Shown here one piece after another: positions 55,773-64,000 of a stretch of 64,000 nucleotides of DNA. The translations under genes were made by a program, and so were the position numbers. The notes below the pieces were generated by a model, which worked only from the letters and a program-made list of their open reading frames with translations, was not told the DNA's origin and ran no database searches. How positions within the stretch are numbered: position 1 is the stretch's first letter; each line of letters starts with the position of its first letter. The DNA is from an uncultured Cytophagales bacterium (GTDB taxonomy: Bacteria; Bacteroidota; Bacteroidia; Cytophagales; Amoebophilaceae), in NCBI GenBank assembly GCA_946547305.1, contig CAMNOX010000004.1:1-64000 (forward strand), read 5' to 3'.

Positions 55773-57740
55773 ATGAATAGATTAATATTACTTTTGTTTA
55801 ATTTGTTTATTTTTACTAATTCTGCTTCTAACAATAACCTAATAGGCAGTTTATACTCTATTTTTGTAAATGGGTTAAATAAATCAAAATGTAACAAAAC
55901 GATTGAGGAAATAGATGAATTGAGCGTTATCTTGAATAGTATACTTAAAAATTATTTAAATGTAGAGCAAAATAATGTTGTAGATTGTGTTGATTTAGAA
56001 AATATAAATATATTTTGTGGTGATATATCAAATTGTGATAATAATTTCTTGGAAAAAATAAATCGATGTAAAACGCATATTGGCAAATATATGCTTGCTT
56101 ATATGTTATCTAACCCAACTGAAAATCTAAGTGAGATATTAGACAATCAAAGCATTGTAAAATTGCTTCTCAACGATGACAATATAAAAGTAGAGATAGA
56201 AGAGTTAATTACTAAGTTTAGTGAAATAGAAAAGTCTATTGTTAATTTTTACAATGAGAAGTCTGAGATGTATGGGGTTAACATTGACCCCCGTATTGTA
56301 AGAAGATTTTATTTTAAGAATAGGAATAATTCAAATAAGAGTGTTCGAACATTGTACGCAAGAAAGGTTTTTACAGACTTATTTGAAATAATGATAAAAC
56401 CATATTATTCAGGTTTATCTATTACATTGTATTTGACTTCTTTTTTTATGATGTTTGATAGTATTGTTGATAATTTATTTTTAAAGATATCACAATTTGT
56501 ACCAATACCGGCGTTTAAGGAGGTAGTAATCATATTTAATATTGGCAATATAGTCAAAGCTCTAAATAAAAAAAAGAGTATTATAGCAGGGGGATTGTTT
56601 GTAGGAGGAGTAGTGACAAGTGTATTTAGTTTTATTAATCTGTATAGGAAATTTAGTAGTTATAAAAGTGACTATAGAAAGATATTTAATATTGTAAGAA
56701 ATTTTCAAATATTTATAAAAGAAATTAATAAATTACTTAAAACAGTTGGAAATAATAGGAAATGTAAAATTATATTTAGTAAAATTGGGAATATTAAGAG
56801 TTTATTTGAATATAATAATGGCTATGAATTAGATTGGTTGATTAGGTTTTTATTGCGTAGTGATTTGAATTGTACTTACTTGTCACATAATTCTCCTTCA
56901 GTACTAGCAGCGTTTAATGTATTAAGTGCTCATAGAGATGTATTTATAAATGTATTATGTGAGTTTATTCAGCTAGACGTTTATCTATCAATGTGTAAAT
57001 TAATTTGCGAAAATAGTAAAGAATTTAGTTTTACAAAATTTATAAAGTCGGTAAGAAAACCAATTGTAATATTAAAGGATCTTTGGAGTCCACTTATTAA
57101 TAATTCTAATGTTGTTAAGAATGATTTAGAGATTGGTGAAGGTTTTAATACGATGTTATTATGTGGGCATAATGGTGGTGGAAAATCTACTTATTTAAGG
57201 TCAATAGTATTAAATTTAATTTTGATTCAGACATTTGGGGTGTCGATGTCAAAATATTCAGTAATTACAGTATTCCATAAAATTAACATTTCCCTAGATG
57301 TAAATGATGATATTAATATAGGTGACTCATTGTATAAATCTGAGATTAAAAGATTACATAGTTACTTAAAGTTATGTGAATATACAGCTGGTACAGATAA
57401 GTTCATTTTTTCAGTATTCGAAGAGCCATTAAAAGGTACAGATTCAAAGTCAGCTGTTTCAATATTGCTTGGAATGTTTAAATATTTAAGCAAAACCAAT
57501 TCAAATTTAATAAATATAGTTTCGTCGCATTATAACCAATTGTTAAAACTTGAAAAACTTCCTATGTTTAGAAATTTTTATCCTGGCGTTAAAGTAGATG
57601 GTAAGAAGCTAATATATCTTTATAAAATAAAACAAGGATTTATTGATAAATCTCTTGCCATTCCAATAGCCGAGCAAATAGGTATAAATGATGGCGTAAT
57701 AAGATTAATAAAAAACGAATACAATAATTATGATTTATAG
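55773..57740 (+). CDS. MutS-like ATPase with N-terminal signal and membrane segments
   Basis: A 655-residue protein related to the MutS family that Bacteroidota carry beside true MutS. HIGKYMLAYMLSNPTENLSEIL and NQSIVKLLL match the MutS lever domain. The ATPase domain has Walker A GHNGGGKST (residues 465-473), Walker B-like FIFSVFEEPLKGTDSKSA (EE instead of DE) and SSHYNQL (MutS THY-x-x-L). Two hydrophobic segments lie at about residues 215-245 and 270-295. The N-terminus (MNRLILLLFNLFIFTNSAS) looks like a cleavable signal, odd for an ATP user. Start ATG 55773, next to a GTG. The last 11 bases overlap the following gene. Role unknown; probably not classical mismatch repair. Confidence 0.75.
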   Translation: MNRLILLLFNLFIFTNSASNNNLIGSLYSIFVNGLNKSKCNKTIEEIDELSVILNSILKNYLNVEQNNVVDCVDLENINIFCGDISNCDNNFLEKINRCKTHIGKYMLAYMLSNPTENLSEILDNQSIVKLLLNDDNIKVEIEELITKFSEIEKSIVNFYNEKSEMYGVNIDPRIVRRFYFKNRNNSNKSVRTLYARKVFTDLFEIMIKPYYSGLSITLYLTSFFMMFDSIVDNLFLKISQFVPIPAFKEVVIIFNIGNIVKALNKKKSIIAGGLFVGGVVTSVFSFINLYRKFSSYKSDYRKIFNIVRNFQIFIKEINKLLKTVGNNRKCKIIFSKIGNIKSLFEYNNGYELDWLIRFLLRSDLNCTYLSHNSPSVLAAFNVLSAHRDVFINVLCEFIQLDVYLSMCKLICENSKEFSFTKFIKSVRKPIVILKDLWSPLINNSNVVKNDLEIGEGFNTMLLCGHNGGGKSTYLRSIVLNLILIQTFGVSMSKYSVITVFHKINISLDVNDDINIGDSLYKSEIKRLHSYLKLCEYTAGTDKFIFSVFEEPLKGTDSKSAVSILLGMFKYLSKTNSNLINIVSSHYNQLLKLEKLPMFRNFYPGVKVDGKKLIYLYKIKQGFIDKSLAIPIAEQIGINDGVIRLIKNEYNNYDL

Positions 57741-58452
57741 TATATATATACTGTTATTTTTTCTTTATACTATGTTATTGAATTGTGAGGGTAGATATAG
57801 TGATGGATTATGTAATATAAAAAGAATATTTATATCTAGTGGTATAATTTTAGAACCAACAGTTAAAATAAACGATAAATATTTATTTAAAAATGATAAT
57901 AGTTCTGTCTTTGGCGGTTTTAAAATATGTATTGATGGTATAAATTCTGTATTTAATGATCGAAGAGTGGGTTTTATATATAAAGGTAAGGTTTTTTTTT
58001 CAAAATTAATGAACATGGATTTATACACGAGACAAGGTTTAAAGAATGAGTTTGTGAATTTTATAGTTGGAATGCAGTTAGAAGTTGGTTTGTCAGTTGT
58101 ATTGAATAAAGGTTTTAAGGATATTAGATTTGATGGAAGAAATAGAATTAATAGAAATATAAGCTCACTAAATTTTTTAGTAGGTTTTAAAGAAGAGCTA
58201 GGTAAGATCAATGAAATCATGAAAGCTAGCCTAGTTTTTCCTACAAAATTGTTATTTGAGGCTATGTATATCCTTGATTTAAAATATGGATTTAGTTTTT
58301 ATTTATCTGTGGTGTTTTTCCAATGTTTTAGTCCTGTTTATTTATTTTCATTTAATAAAAAGGACTTTGGTAATGTATTTAATAATAATAATCTCTTTAA
58401 TTGGAATATCAATATTGAATTTGGGTTATTAGGCCAGAATTTTTTTATATAA
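57730..58452 (+). CDS. Putative outer-membrane beta-barrel protein
   Basis: A 240-residue protein with signal peptide MIYSIYILLFFLYTMLLNC. After it, the chain alternates hydrophobic and polar residues in repeated strands (VGFIYKGKVFFSKLM, FVNFIVGMQLEVGLSVVL, LNFLVGFKEEL, YGFSFYLSVVFF) and ends in a strand with a hydrophobic residue at the C-terminus (NINIEFGLLGQNFFI), as small outer-membrane barrels do. Family unknown. Overlaps the MutS-like gene by 11 bases, so the two are coupled; convergent with another barrel-like gene. Confidence 0.6.
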   Translation: MIYSIYILLFFLYTMLLNCEGRYSDGLCNIKRIFISSGIILEPTVKINDKYLFKNDNSSVFGGFKICIDGINSVFNDRRVGFIYKGKVFFSKLMNMDLYTRQGLKNEFVNFIVGMQLEVGLSVVLNKGFKDIRFDGRNRINRNISSLNFLVGFKEELGKINEIMKASLVFPTKLLFEAMYILDLKYGFSFYLSVVFFQCFSPVYLFSFNKKDFGNVFNNNNLFNWNINIEFGLLGQNFFI

Positions 58453-58470
58453 TTTAATAATTATTCTGCA

Positions 58471-59436
58471 TTAGATAAATTTCGATAGATTGATACCTAT
58501 TTCGCATTTTGTTTTTAAAATGATTATATTTTCTAATACTATTAAAAATCCTCTAAAACAATTTACATTTTTCACTTTATCTGCAATGTTGTACACTTGA
58601 ATATTTTTTTCAGTATTATTATTTTTCTTTATTTTGTAAAAGGCGTACCTGTAATCATTGATACTAGTTTCCCAAGTTATATCAATCCTGAACCCATTGT
58701 CAAATTCATAAATGAATGGTTTAAAGTAAAATATTATGTTAAAAAGGAATCCTTCTAATGGTTTTTTACTACCAAGATTTTTCCATTTGCTACATCCTTT
58801 TTCTTTATCATAATTTTCGTTATTATAATCTAAATTAAGGTTTTTTACTAGTGTAAATGGTCCTGAGCACCACAATGGGAATCTAATTCCGAATCCACTT
58901 TTTACAAAATTAGTTTTAAAAATTTTATTATATAGTCCTGACCCTTCTAGTCCAATACTAAAAAATATTGCTGTTTTATCTAACATTGAGAAGAAATAAG
59001 AACCTGATGCAAACATTTTAGATTTATTGTTTTCATTCCAATTTGTTAGTAAAATATTATCTCCAAATTTCCTGACTAAGAAGTCTAATCCTCTTCCTCC
59101 TAAGTCTCTAGTTTTTAAAAAATTTAATTCAAAAATAAAGTTATTTCTTAGTAATCTGTTATTTTTAAATATTCTGAAGAATGAAAATCTTAATGTTATA
59201 GAGCCGTCTTTTCCAAAATAAAATGGGTAAAAACATTGCAGACGTGTAGCTCTAATTGAAATATCAAAATTATAGAAAAGGCCAAAAAATTTTGCTAATC
59301 CATTTACTATATGTTTCCCTGTTTTTTCTGTATTACTTACATCATTTGTGTGTTGGTTAATATTATTGTCTTCAGAGAAATTAATGTTAATATTATATAT
59401 TGTGGTCAATGGTATTAAAACAAATAAGTAACGCAT
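58471..59436 (-). CDS. Putative outer-membrane beta-barrel protein
   Basis: A 321-residue protein with a short signal peptide (MRYLFVLIPLTTIYNI), an Asn-rich linker, then strand-like segments typical of a barrel (FDISIRATRLQCFYPFYFG, GSITLRFSFFRIF, NNFIFELNFLKTRD, FIFEL, RIDITWETSI). The last residues (CEIGINLSKFI) suit a closing strand. No family recognised. It is convergent with the preceding gene, with 18 bases between stops. Confidence 0.55.
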   Translation of the reverse strand: MRYLFVLIPLTTIYNININFSEDNNINQHTNDVSNTEKTGKHIVNGLAKFFGLFYNFDISIRATRLQCFYPFYFGKDGSITLRFSFFRIFKNNRLLRNNFIFELNFLKTRDLGGRGLDFLVRKFGDNILLTNWNENNKSKMFASGSYFFSMLDKTAIFFSIGLEGSGLYNKIFKTNFVKSGFGIRFPLWCSGPFTLVKNLNLDYNNENYDKEKGCSKWKNLGSKKPLEGFLFNIIFYFKPFIYEFDNGFRIDITWETSINDYRYAFYKIKKNNNTEKNIQVYNIADKVKNVNCFRGFLIVLENIIILKTKCEIGINLSKFI

Positions 59437-59503
59437 ATTTAAAAATAGTAAAAAATTACATAAAAAATAAATATGAGGTTCATAATATTTTTATTTTTTA
59501 AAT

Positions 59504-59511
59504 TAGATTTG
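59504..59511 (+). promoter_or_regulatory. Possible -7 box of the yebC promoter
   Basis: TAGATTTG fits the Bacteroidota -7 consensus TAnnTTTG and lies 27 bases before the yebC start codon. No clear -33 TTTG was found at the proper distance, so this is only a candidate. Confidence 0.35.
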
Positions 59512-59538
59512 TTTATTTATTTTTAAAATATAGTTATA

Positions 59539-60258
59539 ATGTCAGGGCATAGTAAATGGTCCACTATAAAACGTAAAAAGGGTGCATTGGATATCCAGAG
59601 GAGCAAAGAGTTTACAAGAATTGCAAAGGAAATATCGATAGCTGCTAAATATGGGACGGATGTGGCTACTAATCCAAGGTTGAGGTTAGCTATTCAAAAT
59701 GCTAAGGCGATGAATGTTCCGAAAGCAAATATCGAAAAAGCAATAAATAAATCTAAGATGTCTAAGGATAATTATAGCTCTGTTACGTATGAATGTAATG
59801 GAGTTAAGAATTCGACATATATTATAGAATGCTTAACAGATAATCCAACTAGGACAGTTAACGAGATAAGGTTAATCCTAAGCAGAGGAGGAGGTTCTTT
59901 AGCAAGGAGCGGTTCAGTCTCTTACAATTATGAAAAGAAGAGTTTCTTTGAGGTTGAAAATAATAATATTGATCCTGATGATATTTTAATGAAGATTATA
60001 GATTATGGTGGTGAAGATGTTACTAGTGATGAAGAGAGGGTGTATATCTTGGGTGATGATAGTAAATTTGGTGAATTGCAGAGTGCAATAGAAGAGTGTG
60101 GACTAAAAATAAAGAGTAAGAGGATATGTTATGTTCCTAAGAATACAGTCACATTAAATGAAGAGGATGAAGATAAATCAGTGAATCTAATAAATAATTT
60201 AGAGTGTTTAGATGATGTAGAATGTGTGTATCATAACATAGATTTCGCTGAAAAGTAG
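59539..60258 (+). CDS. yebC: YebC/PmpR family protein
   Basis: Member of the YebC/TACO1 family, in the literature described as a transcriptional regulator and more recently as a translation factor that helps ribosomes pass proline-rich stretches. Starts with the invariant MSGHSKWSTIKRKKGALD. Also present are NPRLRLAIQNAKAMNVPKANIEKAI, TYECNGV, NRTVNEIR-like DNPTRTVNEIRLILSRGGGS and the C-terminal DDVECVYHNID. 239 residues, full length. The leader lacks an SD sequence. Confidence 0.95.
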   Translation: MSGHSKWSTIKRKKGALDIQRSKEFTRIAKEISIAAKYGTDVATNPRLRLAIQNAKAMNVPKANIEKAINKSKMSKDNYSSVTYECNGVKNSTYIIECLTDNPTRTVNEIRLILSRGGGSLARSGSVSYNYEKKSFFEVENNNIDPDDILMKIIDYGGEDVTSDEERVYILGDDSKFGELQSAIEECGLKIKSKRICYVPKNTVTLNEEDEDKSVNLINNLECLDDVECVYHNIDFAEK

Positions 60259-60301
60259 ATTGACATTGTTATAAAAATAAAAATAATATTATACTATTTA
60301 C

Positions 60302-60961
60302 ATGAAGTTTGGTGTTCTTGTATGTATTTTATTTGTTGTACAGCCTGTATCACATATTTTTTGTTGTGGGTCATGTAGAAATAATGAGGAGTATGTTGAT
60401 GTTAAAGTGAAATTAAAAACTCTTATTTTGGATGCAAACACTAATGTAATTCTAAAAGAGATTGATTCAAATGACAGTACATCTGTTGTATGTAATGTAT
60501 TTCATACAGATGTTGCAGCCAATTTTCGCGTTGTAGATAACCCAGATGGTATTTGTAAAGAAATTGATAAGTTGTTGTTGTTTAAGGATGAGAAAGAGGA
60601 CTTGGATGGTAAGAAAAGGACTAGTTATTTGGCTTTTCATATGGAAAATTTTCATAGATTAGGGGAGAATATGCATGATTGTATGAAAATGGTTGAATTT
60701 GGTAAAATAAAGTTATTTATTGAGGATGAAGGGGGACAGTCAGTATTTATATTGAACACTGAATGTTATGATGCATTTCAGGCTTTATTAAAGGACAATA
60801 AAAGTAAGTTGTTTAAGAATATTAAATATAATGGAGAGAATGAACATCTTTCTGCTTGTGAAACTGGTGCCGGCAAACATGATCACATTGTTATTAATAA
60901 TTTTGGAGTAAGTGAGGATATAACGCTTAAAATTCCTAAAAGTTTGTTAGAGAAAAAGTAG
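60302..60961 (+). CDS. Putative lipoprotein
   Basis: A 219-residue protein of unknown function. Signal peptide MKFGVLVCILFVVQPVSHIF leads to CCGSC, a Cys cluster like that of the other lipoproteins here. The body has a first beta-rich part (YVDVKVKLKTLILDANTNVIL), a helical middle and a C-terminal part ending EDITLKIPKSLLEKK. No motif recognised. It follows yebC after 43 bases and is convergent with hemW, with 11 bases between stops. Confidence 0.65.
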   Translation: MKFGVLVCILFVVQPVSHIFCCGSCRNNEEYVDVKVKLKTLILDANTNVILKEIDSNDSTSVVCNVFHTDVAANFRVVDNPDGICKEIDKLLLFKDEKEDLDGKKRTSYLAFHMENFHRLGENMHDCMKMVEFGKIKLFIEDEGGQSVFILNTECYDAFQALLKDNKSKLFKNIKYNGENEHLSACETGAGKHDHIVINNFGVSEDITLKIPKSLLEKK

Positions 60962-60972
60962 GGTGGAAAAAA

Positions 60973-62091
60973 TTAGACAAGTAGCTTTTTTATGATCCAG
61001 TCTGATATTAACATCCCTTTTATTGTAAGTCTCAAGTAAGGTTTGTTTATCGATATATATTCATTATTTTTGAGGACGTTTGTAATATTTTCGTTAATTT
61101 CATAACCAAATGTTTTATTTAAATAATCTATGTTTATTCCGTTATTAGTTCTTAAATGGGTAAAAACATAGTCGTTAATTTTATCTTTATTAGTTAAAAT
61201 TTCGATTTGCGATGGTATTTTGTTGTTATTTATTTTACTTATATATTTGTATATATTGCCTATATTGTATTGTCTTGATGTTCCGTTATATGAATGGGCA
61301 CTTGGTCCGATTCCTAGGTATTTTGTTCCGTTCCAATATCCTAAATTATGTTTTGACTCATATCCTGGCTTGCAGAAGTTCGATATTTCGTAATGGATAT
61401 AACCATTTTTAGTTAATATATTGTCAATATATTCGAATTGGTCAGCTAAAGTGTCATCATCTACGTGTTTTAATGACCCTGTATTAATTTTATATTTAAG
61501 AAGCGTTTTATCCTCAATAGCAAGGCAGTAACATGATATATGTGGAGGTTTTATCTTTAGTATTCTATCGATATCTAATTGTAGCTCTTTTTTTGTTTGT
61601 AAAAGTATACCAAAAATTAAATCTAAGTTATAATTATATATGCCTGCATTTTTGATATTCTCTAGGCAGTTTTTTATATCTACCAATGTATTATGTCTAT
61701 TTAATAACTTTAAAAACTTTTCATTAAATGTCTGGATCCCAATGTTAAATCTGTTAATACCTATATTTTTAAGTGAATTAATTTTTTTTATTGTTGTTAT
61801 ATCTTCTGGATTACATTCGATTGTGATTTCTGGATTTGGACATAATTTATAATTTTTAGATATCGTTTTTAAATATTTTTCTATATCTGATGTTTCTAAC
61901 AATGAAGGCGTCCCCCCGCCAAAATATATTGTACTTATATTTTCTTTATCAAGATAATCTTTTTGTAATGTTAATTCCTTAATTTCAGCTTTTATAAGGT
62001 CATTTTTGCTTTTAAAGCATGTCGATGTAAAGAAATTGCAATAACTACATTTATTTCTGCAATATGGAATGTGAATATAAATACCAGCCAT
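60973..62091 (-). CDS. hemW: HemW-like radical SAM protein
   Basis: Radical SAM protein of the HemN/HemW group. The iron-sulfur motif is CRNKCSYC (Cys11, 15, 18) followed by NF; the lack of a fourth cysteine (C-x3-C-x2-C-x-F) points to HemW, a heme chaperone, rather than the coproporphyrinogen dehydrogenase HemN. GGGTPSLL, TIECNPED, GINRFNIGIQTF and GIGPSAHSY are also present. 372 residues, normal. Its start codon overlaps the stop of the hydrolase gene by one base (TAATG). Confidence 0.9.
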   Translation of the reverse strand: MAGIYIHIPYCRNKCSYCNFFTSTCFKSKNDLIKAEIKELTLQKDYLDKENISTIYFGGGTPSLLETSDIEKYLKTISKNYKLCPNPEITIECNPEDITTIKKINSLKNIGINRFNIGIQTFNEKFLKLLNRHNTLVDIKNCLENIKNAGIYNYNLDLIFGILLQTKKELQLDIDRILKIKPPHISCYCLAIEDKTLLKYKINTGSLKHVDDDTLADQFEYIDNILTKNGYIHYEISNFCKPGYESKHNLGYWNGTKYLGIGPSAHSYNGTSRQYNIGNIYKYISKINNNKIPSQIEILTNKDKINDYVFTHLRTNNGINIDYLNKTFGYEINENITNVLKNNEYISINKPYLRLTIKGMLISDWIIKKLLV

Positions 62092-63230
62092 TAATGTTTT
62101 TCTTGCGTTATGTTAGAATTATTATTTTGGAGATTGTCAAATTCATTAAAATCCATAAACCTTCTTGTGAAATTCTTTATGTGCTTAATATATTTGTCAT
62201 AGATTAGAATTACACTAAGGCAATGTGGGGCATATTTGGCTATAACTATTTTTTTATAATTTTTATACGAAGTGTACATATTTTTGCTGCTTTTATATGG
62301 TACAAATGTATCTTCATCACCATGGAAAAATAGTATTGGGACCTTTGCTTTCTTTAGATGATTTTTTACAGAAAAGTTTAAGCTAGCTCCGTGTATAACT
62401 CTTGCAATAATACACATTCCATTTAGGATATAGGTAGATAGAAAAGATGGTAGTCCGATCATATGTCCTGAGAGATATTTAAAAAGATCATAAATCGAAT
62501 CGAATGGACAGTCAGCGATACATAATTTTAAATTTGATGGTAGATCTTCTCCACAGGCTAATAGTACGGAAACTGCTCCCATCGATACCCCCCAGGTTGC
62601 TATCTGGCAATCAGGGTGTCTATTAACTAAAAAGTTTATCCATTCTTTTATATCTAACCTTTCTTTATATCCTAGAGATGTGTACTTCCCTTCAGATAGG
62701 CCGTAACCTCTTTGGTCTATCATTAAAATATTAAATCCTAAATCATAGAAAATTTTAACAAATTGAAAGTTAAATAGATCATATCCATTGTCTCCATATC
62801 CAAAAGCTAATATTACCCAGTTTTTATTTTCTTTAACAGAATTGTTTAACAAAATATTTCCGTTTAATGTATAATTGTCAAATGATTTTATTTTTACTTG
62901 TTCTACATTATTTTTGACATTTACTGCCCAAGAAATAATCCCCTGCGACCTGTTATTGGCTTTTTTAAATTGTGTTTTTAGTATTTCTTCTATTTCTTTA
63001 TGCTTTAAATAATTATTTTTATCAGATTCTTTTTTTACAGGAGTATTCGGGTTAGATACGAAACTAGCTAGATAACTGAATTTTTGAGAGAATTTTTCCC
63101 AATCTATTTTAGTATTAAAAATACAATAATATGCTAACGAACCGAGTATGAGCTGCAATATAAATAGAATTATTAAGGATATTATTAATATTTTCTTTAG
63201 TTTTTTTAATATAGTTGTCTTTTGTAACAT
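62091..63230 (-). CDS. Membrane-anchored alpha/beta hydrolase
   Basis: A 379-residue serine hydrolase. An N-terminal membrane segment (residues about 15-36, ILIISLIILFILQLILGSLAYY) places the catalytic domain outside the membrane. The alpha/beta fold is clear: LAFGYGDNGYD, MIDQRGYGLSEG, nucleophile elbow WGVSMG (Ser about 216), acid in FFHGDEDTFVP, and histidine in APHC. Similar to YqkD/BAAT-like hydrolases of unknown substrate. Coupled to hemW through a one-base TAATG overlap. The DinB gene diverges from it. Confidence 0.85.
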   Translation of the reverse strand: MLQKTTILKKLKKILIISLIILFILQLILGSLAYYCIFNTKIDWEKFSQKFSYLASFVSNPNTPVKKESDKNNYLKHKEIEEILKTQFKKANNRSQGIISWAVNVKNNVEQVKIKSFDNYTLNGNILLNNSVKENKNWVILAFGYGDNGYDLFNFQFVKIFYDLGFNILMIDQRGYGLSEGKYTSLGYKERLDIKEWINFLVNRHPDCQIATWGVSMGAVSVLLACGEDLPSNLKLCIADCPFDSIYDLFKYLSGHMIGLPSFLSTYILNGMCIIARVIHGASLNFSVKNHLKKAKVPILFFHGDEDTFVPYKSSKNMYTSYKNYKKIVIAKYAPHCLSVILIYDKYIKHIKNFTRRFMDFNEFDNLQNNNSNITQEKH

Positions 63231-63262
63231 AATAATTAGTTAGTTACTAAAAATATAATAAA

Positions 63263-64000
63263 ATGAGTATTGAACTTGATATTTTACATATAGATATGGA
63301 CGCTTATTTTGCTTCAATTGAGCAGAGAGATAATTTGTATCTTAAAGGATTACCAGTAATAATATCAGGAAATATAAATAAAAGGTCTGTTGTAAGTACA
63401 TGTTCATACGAAGCTAGAGAATATGGAATAAGGTCATCAATGCCTACTAAGACGGCTTATAGATTATGTCCTAATGGGGTGTTTATTTTCCCAAGGTTTG
63501 AATATTATAAATCAGTATCAAAACAAATAAAAAAAATATTGTTAGAATTTACTGATAAAGTTGAGATGTTTTCATTAGATGAAGCATATTTGGATATTTC
63601 TAATAACAAGCTTAAACTAAGGAATCCTCTTGAGGTGTTAGTTAGGATTAAAGAAAGGATTAATAGAGAATTAGGGTTAACATGTTCAATTGGCCTGTCT
63701 TTTAGTAAGTTTTTAGCTAAAATAGGGTCAGATTATAGGAAACCTAATGGAATTACAGTTATAGGTCATAATAATTTTGAAAATATTATAGATAGTTTAG
63801 AGATTAATAAAATTTATGGTATTGGGAATTCAACTGCAGAGGAGCTAAAAAAGATTGGAGTGAAAGTTGGGAAAGATCTGAAGCAATTGAGTAAGGGCTT
63901 TTTATTTAAGAAATTTGGAGTTCGAGGGGTTAAAATATTTGAAAATATTAGAGGTATCGACGATTCAAAAATTGTAACAGATAGAGTGCAAAAATCCTTT
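63263..64000 (+). CDS. dinB: DNA polymerase IV (DinB), partial at right edge
   Basis: Y-family translesion polymerase. 246 codons are visible; the C-terminal little-finger domain is cut by the window end. Catalytic segments are present: ILHIDMDAYFASIE, the steric-gate region, TCSYEAREYGIRSSMP, and FSLDEAYLDIS. The thumb has a helix-hairpin-helix (INKIYGIGNSTAEELKKIG). Starts at ATG 63263, 32 bases from the divergent hydrolase start. Confidence 0.95.
   Translation, partial: MSIELDILHIDMDAYFASIEQRDNLYLKGLPVIISGNINKRSVVSTCSYEAREYGIRSSMPTKTAYRLCPNGVFIFPRFEYYKSVSKQIKKILLEFTDKVEMFSLDEAYLDISNNKLKLRNPLEVLVRIKERINRELGLTCSIGLSFSKFLAKIGSDYRKPNGITVIGHNNFENIIDSLEINKIYGIGNSTAEELKKIGVKVGKDLKQLSKGFLFKKFGVRGVKIFENIRGIDDSKIVTDRVQKSF

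Noticed and set aside
57765-58220. Minus-strand 151-codon frame
   Set aside because: It is antisense to the signal-peptide-bearing barrel-like gene, which is coupled to the gene before it.

Overview
This window looks like a chromosome segment of an AT-rich, reduced-genome member of the Bacteroidota, probably a host-associated or intracellular bacterium. The lineage call rests on several things: a DUF5683-type membrane protein directly before a long lepB with an inserted domain, a short 85-residue ATP synthase epsilon subunit, a membrane-associated MutS-like ATPase, a GldK/GldJ-like formylglycine-generating-enzyme fold protein, and start codons without GGAGG-type ribosome sites. TGA is used as stop (yidC, pheS, the Skp-like gene), so the standard bacterial code applies. 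Housekeeping genes are scattered out of their usual operons (fusA and rpsJ apart, nusA and infB apart, rpoBC without rplJL, atpG and atpC apart). At least ten lipoprotein-like genes lie between them. The family within the phylum cannot be fixed from the sequence alone.

Layout. 1-1,700: two lipoprotein genes on the minus strand, one cut by the left edge within a 9-bp tandem repeat. 1,760-5,166: UvrD/PcrA helicase and MnmA. 5,167-13,912: an accessory island between mnmA and dnaE. It holds three genes that share an upstream region and a signal peptide but carry different bodies (two transglutaminase-like, one HExxH metalloprotease-like), two minus-strand lipoproteins (one with a G11-A9 tract in its coding region), and relic copies of the first codons of dnaE. 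13,972-17,247: dnaE. 17,320-19,500: a heavily frameshifted pseudogene on the minus strand. 19,587-22,305: yraN and infB. 22,462-31,060: rpoB, with a roughly 190-residue extra N-terminus, and rpoC. 31,111-34,332: FGE-like protein and fusA. 34,479-36,348: two paralogous lipoproteins ending in a UBA/CUE-like helical domain. 36,446-39,937: tRNA-Ala(CGC), a zinc metallopeptidase, rpsJ and a short valS. 40,000-45,582: lipoprotein, SurA-like, infC, atpG, truA, TPR and Skp-like genes. 45,665-50,257: DUF5683, lepB, unknown, tRNA-Ala(GGC), atpC, yidC. 50,278-54,796: unknown, nusA, lipoprotein, thioredoxin-fold, pheS, tRNA-Gly(CCC). 54,869-64,000: lipoprotein, MutS-like, two putative outer-membrane barrels, yebC, lipoprotein, hemW, alpha/beta hydrolase, and dinB cut by the right edge.

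The core genes cover transcription (RpoB, RpoC, NusA), translation (IF-2, IF-3, EF-G, S10, ValS, PheS, MnmA, TruA, three tRNAs), replication and repair (DnaE, UvrD, DinB), energy (AtpG, AtpC) and envelope biogenesis (YidC, LepB, SurA-like, Skp-like). The accessory genes look almost entirely exported: lipoproteins, secreted enzymes and barrels. The best candidate for an undescribed system is the 5.2-13.9 kb island. There, a fixed promoter/leader/signal-peptide module is attached to interchangeable enzyme bodies and bounded by duplicated dnaE 5' ends. The UBA/CUE-like lipoprotein pair and the poly-G contingency tract fit a cell that exposes variable proteins to a eukaryotic host.
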